A DNA stretch of 64,000 bases from Lutibacter agarilyticus (GTDB lineage Bacteria; Bacteroidota; Bacteroidia; Flavobacteriales; Flavobacteriaceae): the NCBI RefSeq assembly GCF_900188235.1, contig NZ_FZNT01000003.1:488333-552332 (forward strand). Reading direction: 5' to 3'. The notes beneath the pieces were generated by a model. It saw nothing but the letters and a program-made list of their open reading frames with translations, was not told the origin of the DNA and did no database searches. Of this stretch, positions 28,401 through 37,806 are shown in pieces. A program made the position numbers and the translations under genes. Numbering within the stretch: position 1 is the first letter of the stretch; each line of letters begins with the position of its first letter.

Positions 28401-29785
28401 TCTTCTAAATATTTAAATTCAACAGCAGGTATGTACCATATGTCTTTTTGCAAATCTATACCACCATTCATTTCTTCCTGCACAACTCTATCAATAATAT
28501 AAATACCTGTTTCTGCCATTTCTTCAAAAGTGTATAAGCCGTTATTTGGAAAATTAATTCTGGTTCTATGGATATTAAATTTATTTGAAAATTTCCTTCC
28601 AAAGGCTTCCTCAACACCTTCTTTTCCAATCATAAAACCTAATAAACCACCCCAAGTTGCAGTCGGATTATCGGAATCCCAACCTGCTAAAGCACCTATT
28701 TTTATAGTTTCCTTAATATCTCCTTCACCATACAATAAACTAATAATACTCGATCCAAAATTTATACCAGCAGCAAAACAACCATTACAATACAGTTCTT
28801 TTGAAGTTATATTATAACCATCAGCTTGTTCAACTTGATATCTTTGATAAAGTTTATCTCTTGTTGCTTCCCAAGGGATATGTTTATCGTAGTTTGTTTT
28901 TACAAAATCGTACATTTTAGCAGAATACGAATTATTTGGTAAGGTTTTACGTGCTTCATTTGCCATCCAATTGGTTTTTTCTTTCATTGTTAAATCTTCA
29001 TCAACAAAAGACGCTAACGAATACATAATCACATAAAATTCAGAAATCCACTGAGCATTTTCACGTGCAGTGGTTTGAATAGGTAATTTTGCCATTTTTA
29101 AAGCAATATCTGGACGAGAAGGCGCAAAAAAACCAAAAATTTCAGTAGTTAATTGCGCGTCTATCATTTCATAATAATTGCTATAAATACTGTCGGAAGT
29201 AATTTTAGGATTACTAGTTTCTGGTGGTAAAAAACCTTGAACCATTAAATCTAATGCTTTCTGATTTGAAACCCATAAAAAGTTTTCTTCTTCTTGTTTG
29301 ATGTGTTTTAACCAACCATCTCTAATTTGCTTACCCGTTAAAACACTAGTTTTATTGGTGTACAACAAATGCTGATACATAAACTCAATATCTGTATCAT
29401 CATCAGATCCCCAAACACCATTTTCATCTTCAAAAACAAAATCAATAGTTGAAGATAAATCGCTAGGAATTCCTTGTCCCCAAATACTTGGCTGATCGGG
29501 TTTTCCCCAATCGTCTCTCGTATAAAAGTCACCTGTTTTTATATCGCCAATAGTACCTATTTTATCCATTTCGGTTACTAAGCCTGTCCAATTTGCAATG
29601 CACTGCCCTAACCAAAAACCGTATAATTTATTGGAATAATCCGATCTTGAAATAATTTGATCGGTAGTTTTTGGAGTATATGATTTGTAATTAAACGTTG
29701 TATCTTTTAGAACTGTTTTTGAATCTTGATTACAAGCGTACAAGCAACTAATCACAGTTATAAAGATTGTTAATTTTTTAATCAT
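28397..29785 (-). CDS. ADP-ribosylglycohydrolase-fold lipoprotein
   Basis: A 462-residue lipoprotein (ISCLYACNQD, Cys18) of the ADP-ribosylglycohydrolase (ARH) superfamily. Visible elements: GFWLGQCIANWTGLVTE near residue 60, the acidic metal-site motif GSDDDTDIEFMYQHLL, and the late GALAGWDSDNPTATWGGLLGFMIG, which corresponds to the second metal-binding block of ARH proteins. Classical ARH enzymes act in the cytoplasm on ADP-ribose bonds. An exported, lipid-anchored version within a polysaccharide locus more likely acts on a glycosidic bond, but this is inference. It heads a four-gene operon (esterase, GH5, EEP) directly after a strong terminator. Confidence 0.8.
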   Translation of the reverse strand: MIKKLTIFITVISCLYACNQDSKTVLKDTTFNYKSYTPKTTDQIISRSDYSNKLYGFWLGQCIANWTGLVTEMDKIGTIGDIKTGDFYTRDDWGKPDQPSIWGQGIPSDLSSTIDFVFEDENGVWGSDDDTDIEFMYQHLLYTNKTSVLTGKQIRDGWLKHIKQEEENFLWVSNQKALDLMVQGFLPPETSNPKITSDSIYSNYYEMIDAQLTTEIFGFFAPSRPDIALKMAKLPIQTTARENAQWISEFYVIMYSLASFVDEDLTMKEKTNWMANEARKTLPNNSYSAKMYDFVKTNYDKHIPWEATRDKLYQRYQVEQADGYNITSKELYCNGCFAAGINFGSSIISLLYGEGDIKETIKIGALAGWDSDNPTATWGGLLGFMIGKEGVEEAFGRKFSNKFNIHRTRINFPNNGLYTFEEMAETGIYIIDRVVQEEMNGGIDLQKDIWYIPAVEFKYLEE

Positions 29786-29820
29786 ATCATCAAATTACAT
29801 TCAGTTATATTAAAATAAAA

Positions 29821-29845
29821 GGCACCTGAAGTTTATTCAGGTGCC
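29821..29845 (-). terminator. Intrinsic terminator after the GH2 gene
   Basis: A perfect 10-base-pair stem GGCACCTGAA (29821-29830 with 29836-29845) and five-base loop lies nine bases past the GH2 stop, followed on the minus strand by TTTTATTTTA. It separates the GH2 transcript from the ARH-fold operon. Confidence 0.85.
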
Positions 29846-29853
29846 TAAAAAAA

Positions 29854-31692
29854 TTAGTTTGAAGTACCTTTAGCGTTGTAATAATCGCTTAAAATTTTAA
29901 ACGCTGCTTTTTTCTCACCTTCTTCTGAGATTAGTCCTTTTCTATTAAACCCATCTTGAATTTTAGGCAACACTCTTCTTGGTGATTTAAAATCGACTAA
30001 AACCCAAGGAGAGAAACCTTGTAATTGTTCAATTCCGTCGATCATTTTTAGGGTTTCAGTATATAAATCTGCTTGAAATTCTTCGGTCCATCTTACTGAT
30101 TTATCCCCGTGATTACCATATTTTGCACCAGCACCAAATTCAGAAATTAATACAGGCTTATCTTGTGTAATTTTCCAACTTATTTTACTACATTTTTCAG
30201 GTAAACCATCATACCAACCAACATATTGATTGAAACTAAGTATATCTACAACATCCGCAAAATCATCATCTATAGTTCTAATTGTAGGATTTCCGTTGTA
30301 ATCGGTTTGTTCTAAAGCTGCACTTATTAATCGTGTTCCATCTATTTCTCTAGTGTGTTTAGCTAAATTTCCAAGAAATGTATTTCGCGCATCACTTGTA
30401 GGTGTTTCATTTGCCATAGACCAAATAATAACTGATGCTCTGTTTTTATCTCTATTAATTACCTCTGTTAATTGATTTTTAGCATTCGCATAAGTTTCCT
30501 CGTTTTCCCAAGAAATAGTCCAATAAACAGGATTCTCTTCCCAAACTAAAATTCCCATTTTGTCAGCAAGACGTACCATGTGTTCGTTGTGTGGATAATG
30601 AGCCAAACGTACGTAGTTACAACCTAACTCTTGTGCCCAAGTAAGTAATTGTTGCGCATCTTCTATTGAATAACCTCTACCTCCACGGAACGGACTTTCT
30701 TCATGAATAGATATTCCTTTTAAAAATATTTTTTCATCGTTTAATAAAATCTCTTGACCTTTTGTTTTAATACTTCTAAATCCAACTTGGTCTTTCACTT
30801 CATCAGTACCACTTTTAATACTTACCTCGTATAAATTTGGATTTTTAGTATCCCAATAGTCAATTTTAGTATTTTTTATTTCAAAAACAGCTCTTCCATT
30901 TTCATTGGTTTGCAATTGTTTTTTAATTTTTAGTTCAGGAATTATTATTTCAATCTCTTTATCTGAAATATCTTCTCCTTCTAACTGCACAAAACCTTTA
31001 ATTTGTTGGTTATTTTCAGGATTTAATTGAACTACATAATCTTGAATAAAGTTATTTGAAACCTCTACTAATTTTACATCACGCGTAATTCCACCATAAT
31101 TCCACCAATCGGTATTTAGTGTTGGCACACCATCTTTAGTTCTTTTATTATCAACTTTAATAACTAAAAAGTTGTCTTCTTCTTTTAACAAATCGGTAAT
31201 TTCAAAATTAAAAGGGGTAAAACCTCCAATGTGAGTCCCTAACTTTTTACCATTTAAATAAACATCTGAGCGATAATTAACAGCTTCAAAATAAACAAAA
31301 ACTTTATTTTCGCTGGTTGTTTTTTTATAATTGAATGATTTTTTATACCAAACAGTTCCTTCATAATAAAACAAGTTTTCCTTTTGTGTATTCCAATCTC
31401 CAGGAACTGTTATTTCTTCAGAAGTATCAAAATCATATTCAACCAAATCTGATTTATCTGCTGGCTTTGCATTGATAAAGAAAGCGCCATTACCTGGGTT
31501 TTCCTGATTTTCAAAAGGCTCTAATCGGTAATTGTAAAAGCCATTTTCATAAGGATCTACAATATAATTCCACGTTCCGTTTAAACTTGTTACGGGTCTG
31601 TTATACACATTTATCAACAGGTTTTCTTGAGCTGTTAATTGGGCACTAATTATTAATACTAAAAAGGCTACTAAGATTTTTGTTTTACGCAT
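29854..31692 (-). CDS. GH2 beta-glycosidase, possible beta-glucuronidase
   Basis: A 612-residue GH2 enzyme with a Sec signal peptide (LVLIISAQLTAQ) and no lipobox, so probably periplasmic. The order is: sugar-binding jelly roll (about 25-210, SLNGTWNY, EGTVWYKKSF, VYLNGKKLGTHIGGFTPF), immunoglobulin-like domain, and TIM barrel with EILLNDEKIFLKGISIHEE, NYVRLAHYPHNE, IIWSMANETP (acid/base Glu429) and VLISEFGAGA (nucleophile Glu518). Near the C terminus GFNRKGL keeps the Asn-x-Lys pair (Asn583, Lys585) that beta-glucuronidases use to hold a uronic carboxylate. The compact length also fits that branch better than beta-galactosidase. It follows the cytoplasmic GH17 gene and ends at a terminator. 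Galactosidase or another activity cannot be excluded. Confidence 0.85.
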   Translation of the reverse strand: MRKTKILVAFLVLIISAQLTAQENLLINVYNRPVTSLNGTWNYIVDPYENGFYNYRLEPFENQENPGNGAFFINAKPADKSDLVEYDFDTSEEITVPGDWNTQKENLFYYEGTVWYKKSFNYKKTTSENKVFVYFEAVNYRSDVYLNGKKLGTHIGGFTPFNFEITDLLKEEDNFLVIKVDNKRTKDGVPTLNTDWWNYGGITRDVKLVEVSNNFIQDYVVQLNPENNQQIKGFVQLEGEDISDKEIEIIIPELKIKKQLQTNENGRAVFEIKNTKIDYWDTKNPNLYEVSIKSGTDEVKDQVGFRSIKTKGQEILLNDEKIFLKGISIHEESPFRGGRGYSIEDAQQLLTWAQELGCNYVRLAHYPHNEHMVRLADKMGILVWEENPVYWTISWENEETYANAKNQLTEVINRDKNRASVIIWSMANETPTSDARNTFLGNLAKHTREIDGTRLISAALEQTDYNGNPTIRTIDDDFADVVDILSFNQYVGWYDGLPEKCSKISWKITQDKPVLISEFGAGAKYGNHGDKSVRWTEEFQADLYTETLKMIDGIEQLQGFSPWVLVDFKSPRRVLPKIQDGFNRKGLISEEGEKKAAFKILSDYYNAKGTSN

Positions 31693-31834
31693 TGTTTTAC
31701 GTTTTAATTTATTATATATACTTTTTTGAACTTGTAATTCCTATTACTTAAAATTATAATAACTCTGAAAATAGTTGTTTCATTAATAATTTAGGTTTTC
31801 CATTTACAGTGAATAATCACAAAGATTCATCTAA

Positions 31835-32719
31835 TTAATATTTAAGATTTTCATCTTTATCCCAAATTCCCCAATAAGCTCCTACATCACCTTCTGCACC
31901 TGTTTTCCAAGATTCATCAAACGAAGAAAAGTAGAAAAGATCAATATCTTCAGCTTCAGACCATTGTTGTGTATTGATAAAATATTTCATGGCATTTTCA
32001 AAAGATGGTACTGCACCATGAAAAACCTGTCCTTTATTTGTCCAACCTGTTTCCGTGATAATTACTTTTTTTCCGTTAGCTGCACGCAAGGCTCTTTGGT
32101 ACATATCTTTCATATACAATAATGAATATTCTAATTTACAGCCTTCCCAGTATGGATAACAATTGGCAAGCACTAGGTCACAAGCTTCTGTGATTTTTGG
32201 GTGATCTTCAAACTCGTAATAAGCATCAACATATCCTACTGGAATTTCTGGAATAGCTTCCTTCACTTCCTGTATAAAAGCCAACAATTCATCTTCTGTT
32301 AAATCGCCTCGGTACATGACTTCATTTCCTACAGCGGCAATATCAACATAACCTTCTTTTGCTATTTTTATAAGATTGGCAACTTCCTTTTTATTGATTT
32401 CATCATTATCTCCTAACCAAGCCCCTACTAAGGTTTTTATACCATATTCGTGAGCTATTTTCGGAATCAATTCATTTCCATCAGTACAAGAAAAAGAGCG
32501 AATCCATTTTGTATAAGGTTTGATAATTTCCATTCTTCTTCTAATTTGTTCTTCGGAAATAATATCACCAGGTTGCTGGCCTTCTTCATACGGACTAAAG
32601 CATAATCCGTGCATTCCGCTGTTTAAAGCCCTTGAAAAATAGTCTTGTATTTCTTCTTTCGTTTTATTTTCGTGATTGATTCCCGCTAAGGATAATATCT
32701 TCTCTTTTCTAACTGACAT
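31835..32719 (-). CDS. Cytoplasmic GH17-like beta-glucanase
   Basis: A 294-residue single-domain TIM barrel with no signal peptide (MSVRKEKILSLAGINHENKT), hence predicted cytoplasmic. GH17/clan GH-A signatures: IRSFSCTDGNE, LVGAWLGDN, DIAAVGNEVMYRG with acid/base Glu133, LANCYPYWEG, and VIITETGWTNKG with nucleophile Glu223, then FYFSSFDESWK. The second GH17 at 37807-39060 shares GNE, E-[TS]-GW and F-E/S-x-F-DE-x-WK, so the two are paralogues in different compartments. The location between a clan GH-A lipoprotein and GH2 in the same operon suggests trimming of imported beta-glucan fragments. Transglycosylation is also possible for GH17. Activity is inferred from family only. Confidence 0.78.
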   Translation of the reverse strand: MSVRKEKILSLAGINHENKTKEEIQDYFSRALNSGMHGLCFSPYEEGQQPGDIISEEQIRRRMEIIKPYTKWIRSFSCTDGNELIPKIAHEYGIKTLVGAWLGDNDEINKKEVANLIKIAKEGYVDIAAVGNEVMYRGDLTEDELLAFIQEVKEAIPEIPVGYVDAYYEFEDHPKITEACDLVLANCYPYWEGCKLEYSLLYMKDMYQRALRAANGKKVIITETGWTNKGQVFHGAVPSFENAMKYFINTQQWSEAEDIDLFYFSSFDESWKTGAEGDVGAYWGIWDKDENLKY

Positions 32720-32747
32720 TTTTTATGGTTTTAAATCTCTTATTTTT

Positions 32748-33779
32748 CTACTTTTTATCAGAAACACTTTTGTAAATTTCTTTTACTATTTGGTACGTTT
32801 CTTTCTTATTTCTATCTATATCAACAACTCCCCAATATTCTTCATTTGGCGTTCCATCGTAAGGAACTCCACTGCTATTTGGCGCCCAACCACCTGGATC
32901 TTGCGTATCTAGATTTCCTGCTTTCCACCAACCATCGGTAAATGAAAATAATGTTACTCCTGAACAAATATCAGAAGCTTTAAAAACGGCTTCTAAAATA
33001 TTTTTATTGGCATCTGCTTGTACTTTTTCATTGATTCCTTGTTCGTAACCATCTTTTGAAATAGTCATATAACTGTCTGCTCCAGCTTCAGATAAATACA
33101 TTGGTTTTGAACTAACTGCGCTCCACTCTGAAAAAATTGTTGTAGGATTATCCCATCGGTACACATTCATTCCCCAAACATCAATATTAGGACTTAAAGA
33201 AAGTGCCAATGCATCAGGCAATTCGCCATGAGCTGTTGTAACTGGATGCGAAGAGTCATTCTTATGAATTAATTGAGCGGCATTATTCATAGCGTTGTAC
33301 CAATTTTTGATGTCTCCCTCAAACCATTCTGGGTGGTAGTTATACTCGTTTCCCAATTCCCACATTAAAATGGCATTATGACTTTTATATTTGTTTACAT
33401 AATTGATAAAAGTACCCGATAAAACATCAAAATTTCCATTTTGATTGTAGCCAAAACCTATAATTACTTTTAAACCTGCCTTATCAATTTGATCTAAAAC
33501 AACTTCATCATCAATTGGCGTATACACACGTATGGTATTTATACCTGCTTCAACCATTAAGGCTAAATCTTGAGTTAAATTATCAAAACTTCTTTGATCA
33601 CTTCCTTTTGAAACAGGATGGTAACAAATTCCTTTAATTAAATAAGGCTCATTATTCAACAATAATTGTCGTCCAGAAACAGCAATCCCTTCCGTTTTAA
33701 CTACTGTTTTACACGAATAAAATAACCCAACTATTAGTATTAAAATACTTACAGCTATTTTTAGTTTGAATTTATGCAT
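32748..33779 (-). CDS. Clan GH-A TIM-barrel glycosidase lipoprotein (GH2/GH158-like, family unassigned)
   Basis: A 343-residue lipoprotein (ILIVGLFYSCKT, Cys23) consisting of one TIM barrel. It begins like the catalytic domain of GH2 enzymes (GRQLLLNNEPYLIKGICYHP, INTIRVYTPID). It has MWELGNEYNYHP with a candidate acid/base Glu145, WGMNVYRWDN, and PMYLSEAGAD with candidate nucleophile Glu231, followed by FSFTDGWWKAGN. Both catalytic Glu positions are intact, so it should be active. It is much shorter than a full GH2 enzyme, with no sandwich domains. It could belong to GH158 or another clan GH-A family; the beta-glucan neighbours make a beta-1,3-glucanase plausible. Confidence 0.72.
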   Translation of the reverse strand: MHKFKLKIAVSILILIVGLFYSCKTVVKTEGIAVSGRQLLLNNEPYLIKGICYHPVSKGSDQRSFDNLTQDLALMVEAGINTIRVYTPIDDEVVLDQIDKAGLKVIIGFGYNQNGNFDVLSGTFINYVNKYKSHNAILMWELGNEYNYHPEWFEGDIKNWYNAMNNAAQLIHKNDSSHPVTTAHGELPDALALSLSPNIDVWGMNVYRWDNPTTIFSEWSAVSSKPMYLSEAGADSYMTISKDGYEQGINEKVQADANKNILEAVFKASDICSGVTLFSFTDGWWKAGNLDTQDPGGWAPNSSGVPYDGTPNEEYWGVVDIDRNKKETYQIVKEIYKSVSDKK

Positions 33780-33810
33780 TGTTCGAATGTTTATTTAGTT
33801 CATAAACTAT

Positions 33811-36168
33811 TTATGGCTTATAGGTAAGTTCTTTACACTTTTCAACTAGTTCAATCACTTGTTCATGCGTAATTTCGCCGTGTGTGATGTATGGATATTT
33901 AATCATTGGATGTTCAACCATAAAACCTTGATATTCTCTAATTTCAGCTTCATCGCCTTCGGTTACAATGCCTCTAATCCAATTTGGCATGTATTCCAAT
34001 AAAATTTCACGTGTTTGTTTGTTGTTCCAATATTCTAAGAAAAAGGTGTATTCATCAAACATTAAAGGTACTTGTTGTGTTGATTGTAAATTGATAGTTT
34101 CAGACAATTTAATGTCTCTTGAAGAAGCTGCTGCAGCAATTACATACTCACCACTTTCAGCAATCCACATATTTCTTTTAGCATCGAAATAAGAAAAATC
34201 ACGGCTATTCAATTTAAACGAAACCTCTTTTGATTCTCCCGGTACTAATTCAATTTTCACAAATTTCTTCAATTCTTTTTCAGGACGTTGTAAGGTACTT
34301 TTTGTGTCTGAAACATACAATTGAACAATTTCTTTTCCGGTTACTTTTCCTGTATTTTTAATGGTAACACTCACTGTTAAACCTTCTTTATCTGTGGTGT
34401 TTTTTGAAGACACTTTTAAATCGCTGTATTCAAAACTAGTATAAGACAATCCATAGCCAAAAGGAAATAATGGCTCAATTTTTCTACCATCGTAATAACG
34501 ATAGCCAACAAAAATACGTTCTCCATACAACACATCTCCTTGTTCTCCTGGGAAATTAAAAAATGCCGGAGTATCTTCTAAACGCATTGGAAATGTTTCT
34601 GCTAATTTTCCTGAAGGATTTACTTTTCCGAACAATACATCTGCAATTCCACCAGCACCAGCCTGACCGCCCAACCAAGTTTCTAACACACCTGAAACAT
34701 TGTTTAACCAAGGCATTGTAACTGCACTTCCATTAGTAAGCACCACTACGGTGTTTTTTTGAACAGCACTAATTTCACTAATTAATTTATTGTGAGATGG
34801 CGGCATATTTATATGCGTTCTATCAATTCCTTCCGATTCGTATTGTAATGGTAAACCTGAAAACACCAACACAACATCTGCCTCAGCAGCCACTTTTTTA
34901 GCTTCTGAAATTAGTGACGTATCGTTATCATCTGCTAAATTGTAACCTTGTGCATAGGTTATTTCAATATCTTTCCCGTATTCGTTTTTTATAATTTCTA
35001 AAGCACTATCCAATTTGGTTGGTCTTACCTGCGAACTTCCGTTTCCTTGGTAACGTGGTGCTGCTGCAAACTCACCAATAATAGCTACTTTTTTATATGT
35101 ATCTTTTGAAATTGGCAATACATTTTGCTCATTTTTCAATAAAGTTGCAGCTTCAGAAGCTACTTTTCTGGCAAAAGCATGGTCTTTTTCTACATTCAAT
35201 TCTAAACCTTCTTTTTGAAGTGCTTTCGCCTTAAAAACAACCGTTAAAATTTCTTTTACTAATGCATCAACAACTGCAATATCCAATTCACCATTTTTAA
35301 TGGCTTCAACTGCTATGGCATTATTAACAGGACTTACGTTTGGCATTTCTAAATGCATTCCTGCTTTCATTGCAGCAACACGGTCAACAATCGCAAACCA
35401 ATCTGAGACTACAATTCCTTTAAAACCCCAATCTTTTTTTAAGATATCGGTTAATAAAAATTCACTTTGAGTTCCGTATTCACCTTGAACTCTATTGTAA
35501 CAAGCCATTACTGTCCACGGTTGTGCTTTTTTTACTGCAATTTCAAAAGGCGTTAAATACAATTCGTGTAAGGTACGTGTATCAACATTAGAGTTGTTGA
35601 ACATACGCATAGTTTCTACATTATTTGCTGTAAAATGTTTTAATGAAGTACCAACTCCCTGACTTTGAACTCCGTTGATATAAGCAGCGCCCATTTCACC
35701 AGATAAAATAGGATCTTCAGAAAAATATTCAAAATTTCTTCCTCCCAACACAGAACGTTTGATATTTACACCCGGACCTAAAAGTACACTTACACCTTGC
35801 GCCTGAGCTTCATCTCCCAAAGTTTGGCCTACTTTATAAACTAAATCTACATCCCAAGTTGCAGCAAGTGCTGATGCAGTAGGAAAACAAGTTGCAGGTA
35901 ACTGATCACCATAACCTGGTTTATTGGTTGCAGGTGCACGACGCAAGCCATGAGGTCCGTCGGCTAACCAAATCCAAGGAATGTCTAATCGTTCAATAGG
36001 CATGGTACTCCAATCATCACGACCAGAACAAAGTGCTACTTTTTCTTCAATAGTTAATTCAGAAATCAATTGCGTTATTTTTTTCTGAACTTCAATTTCT
36101 TGTTGCGTTTGCGCTTTTAAATTCATAGTAATTAAAACTAAGAATGAAAATAATACTGTTTTTTTCAT
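33811..36168 (-). CDS. GH3 beta-glucosidase, periplasmic
   Basis: A 785-residue GH3 enzyme with signal peptide MKKTVLFSFLVLITMNLKAQ. It has LTIEEKVALCSGRDDW, LADGPHGLRR, PTASALAATWD, LLGPGVNIKRSVLGGRNFEY, SEDP, LKHFTANNVE and GIVVSDWFAI with nucleophile Asp256. Then come the (alpha/beta)6 domain (GNGSSQVRPT, FSGLPLQYESEGIDR), an FnIII-like domain (FPFGYGLSYTSFEYSD, ELKKFVKIEL) and an extra C-terminal extension of about 85 residues (MFDEYTFFLEYWNN onward) beyond the usual FnIII end. There is no PA14 insert. This type resembles broad beta-glucosidases acting on gluco-oligosaccharides. It lies between the GPH transporter and a clan GH-A lipoprotein in one transcription unit. Confidence 0.9.
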   Translation of the reverse strand: MKKTVLFSFLVLITMNLKAQTQQEIEVQKKITQLISELTIEEKVALCSGRDDWSTMPIERLDIPWIWLADGPHGLRRAPATNKPGYGDQLPATCFPTASALAATWDVDLVYKVGQTLGDEAQAQGVSVLLGPGVNIKRSVLGGRNFEYFSEDPILSGEMGAAYINGVQSQGVGTSLKHFTANNVETMRMFNNSNVDTRTLHELYLTPFEIAVKKAQPWTVMACYNRVQGEYGTQSEFLLTDILKKDWGFKGIVVSDWFAIVDRVAAMKAGMHLEMPNVSPVNNAIAVEAIKNGELDIAVVDALVKEILTVVFKAKALQKEGLELNVEKDHAFARKVASEAATLLKNEQNVLPISKDTYKKVAIIGEFAAAPRYQGNGSSQVRPTKLDSALEIIKNEYGKDIEITYAQGYNLADDNDTSLISEAKKVAAEADVVLVFSGLPLQYESEGIDRTHINMPPSHNKLISEISAVQKNTVVVLTNGSAVTMPWLNNVSGVLETWLGGQAGAGGIADVLFGKVNPSGKLAETFPMRLEDTPAFFNFPGEQGDVLYGERIFVGYRYYDGRKIEPLFPFGYGLSYTSFEYSDLKVSSKNTTDKEGLTVSVTIKNTGKVTGKEIVQLYVSDTKSTLQRPEKELKKFVKIELVPGESKEVSFKLNSRDFSYFDAKRNMWIAESGEYVIAAAASSRDIKLSETINLQSTQQVPLMFDEYTFFLEYWNNKQTREILLEYMPNWIRGIVTEGDEAEIREYQGFMVEHPMIKYPYITHGEITHEQVIELVEKCKELTYKP

Positions 36169-36249
36169 GGGTTATTCATTAAACATTTATTCGAAAAAAA
36201 TGTGGATTCAATTTTTTATAACAATCGATAAAAACTACCTTAAAAAAGC

Positions 36250-37710
36250 TTAAGAAGCTTGCTTTCGGTTATTTTCATCTTCAATTGCAATTTCCGCACG
36301 ACGCGTAACTAAAGCTTCTTTAATTTCATGTGCTCTTTCCTCCGTTATATTGTATCTCCAAACTAAAATAATGGCAATTAAGGCTGCAACTATAGGTATA
36401 ATAATATCTGCTAAACGTAAATTAGTTAGCGTATCAGCTGATTGAACTGTAATACTTTCATCAAAACCAACAAGTTGTAAAACAACACCACTAGTTAGCA
36501 TTGCAAGAGCTGTTCCTAATTTTACCATCCACCAGTAAACTGCTCCAAACATCCCTTCACGGCGCTCTCCATTATTCAATTCATCTAAATCACAAACGTC
36601 TGCGGTCATAGACATCATTAGCGTAAATAAACCTCCAATTCCGAAAGAAAGGAAAGGAATAGGCATAAACATTAACCAAGGATTCCCTGGGTCAAATCCC
36701 CACCATTTTAAAATATACCCAACAATTGAAAGCAAGGTAGCAACTATAAAAGCTCTACGCTTCCCAATTTTTACAGAAATTTTGGTAACAACAGGAATTA
36801 CTAAAAACATAGTAGCTAATGCACTTACAGTTCCAAACCAAGCAGGCCAAGTACCTGCGGCAACGGTGTCTCCTTGAAATAAATAATAAACAATTATAAA
36901 AAACGAAAACTGTGCAATTGTTTGAAACCCGTTAAAAATAAAGAACGTGGCTCCACATAATTTCATAAACTGCTTGTTTTTTACAGTTAATATAATTCCT
37001 CTTATAAATTCTTTGGTATTTGCTGCCAATTCACTCCTTGAAAGGTTTTTCAATTTACTTTTATCAACTTCCATTTCTTTGTTGAATAGTGCAGGTAATA
37101 TTCCTAAAACCATACACAATCCTCCAACCCAGATAGCCATTATTTTAGCTCCTTCTGGTGCACTTTCAAATAACGATTGGTCGTAAATAAGAACCCAAAA
37201 CCAAGGAGCAATTACCCAAGCCATTTGTCCCATAAATTGCGAAACCGCCATTAAACGCGTACGTTCATTATAATCGGGTGTCATTTCATATCCCAATCCA
37301 ATTAATGGTGTTGCAAAAACGGTATAACCAATATAAAAGAATAATGAAACAATTAAAAAATAAAAGAAATTATACATTTCAGAATCTTCAGGATTTAACT
37401 GCCACATAATCATATATGCAACTCCAGAAATAACACTACCTATAAGTATATAAGGTTTTCTTCGTCCCCATTTTGATTTTGTGTTATCTGAAATAAAGCC
37501 CATTATTGGATCGGTAAGTGCATCTAATAATCTAGGCAATGCACCTAACAAACCTGCTAAAACAGGGTTCATTCCTAGAGACATGACCAATACAACCATA
37601 AAAACACCTAGAGCGGCAGGAAATAATTGATTGGCTAAATGTCCTGATCCAAATGCTAATTTTTGCCCTAAAGGAACAATATCCTGCGGTGCTGTTTTGT
37701 GATGTTTCAT
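36250..37710 (-). CDS. GPH-family sugar:cation symporter
   Basis: A 486-residue polytopic inner-membrane transporter of the glycoside-pentoside-hexuronide family. Twelve hydrophobic segments are apparent, and the family signatures are present: LAFGSGHLANQLFPAALGVF, ALPRLLDALTDPIMGFISDN, KSKWGRRKPYILIG, GYEMTPDYNERTRLMAVSQF, and later MSMTADVCDLDELNNGERRE. Family members import di- and oligosaccharides or glycosides with Na+ or H+. It is predicted to bring periplasmic oligoglucans to the cytoplasmic GH17 and GH149. It follows the GH17 lipoprotein gene after about 96 bases. The substrate is inferred from neighbours. Confidence 0.9.
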   Translation of the reverse strand: MKHHKTAPQDIVPLGQKLAFGSGHLANQLFPAALGVFMVVLVMSLGMNPVLAGLLGALPRLLDALTDPIMGFISDNTKSKWGRRKPYILIGSVISGVAYMIMWQLNPEDSEMYNFFYFLIVSLFFYIGYTVFATPLIGLGYEMTPDYNERTRLMAVSQFMGQMAWVIAPWFWVLIYDQSLFESAPEGAKIMAIWVGGLCMVLGILPALFNKEMEVDKSKLKNLSRSELAANTKEFIRGIILTVKNKQFMKLCGATFFIFNGFQTIAQFSFFIIVYYLFQGDTVAAGTWPAWFGTVSALATMFLVIPVVTKISVKIGKRRAFIVATLLSIVGYILKWWGFDPGNPWLMFMPIPFLSFGIGGLFTLMMSMTADVCDLDELNNGERREGMFGAVYWWMVKLGTALAMLTSGVVLQLVGFDESITVQSADTLTNLRLADIIIPIVAALIAIILVWRYNITEERAHEIKEALVTRRAEIAIEDENNRKQAS

Positions 37711-37806
37711 GTGGTTTGGTTTTAAGTTTTGATTTGGTTTATTTAACTATTCTACTTTAAAATTTCATAGCGTATGATTGATTTTTATAAATAGATTTTT
37801 GCTTTT

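Noticed and set aside
36239..36256. Repeated AAGCTT around the end of the GPH transporter gene
   Set aside because: Short and lies in the coding end; not a convincing terminator or repeat.
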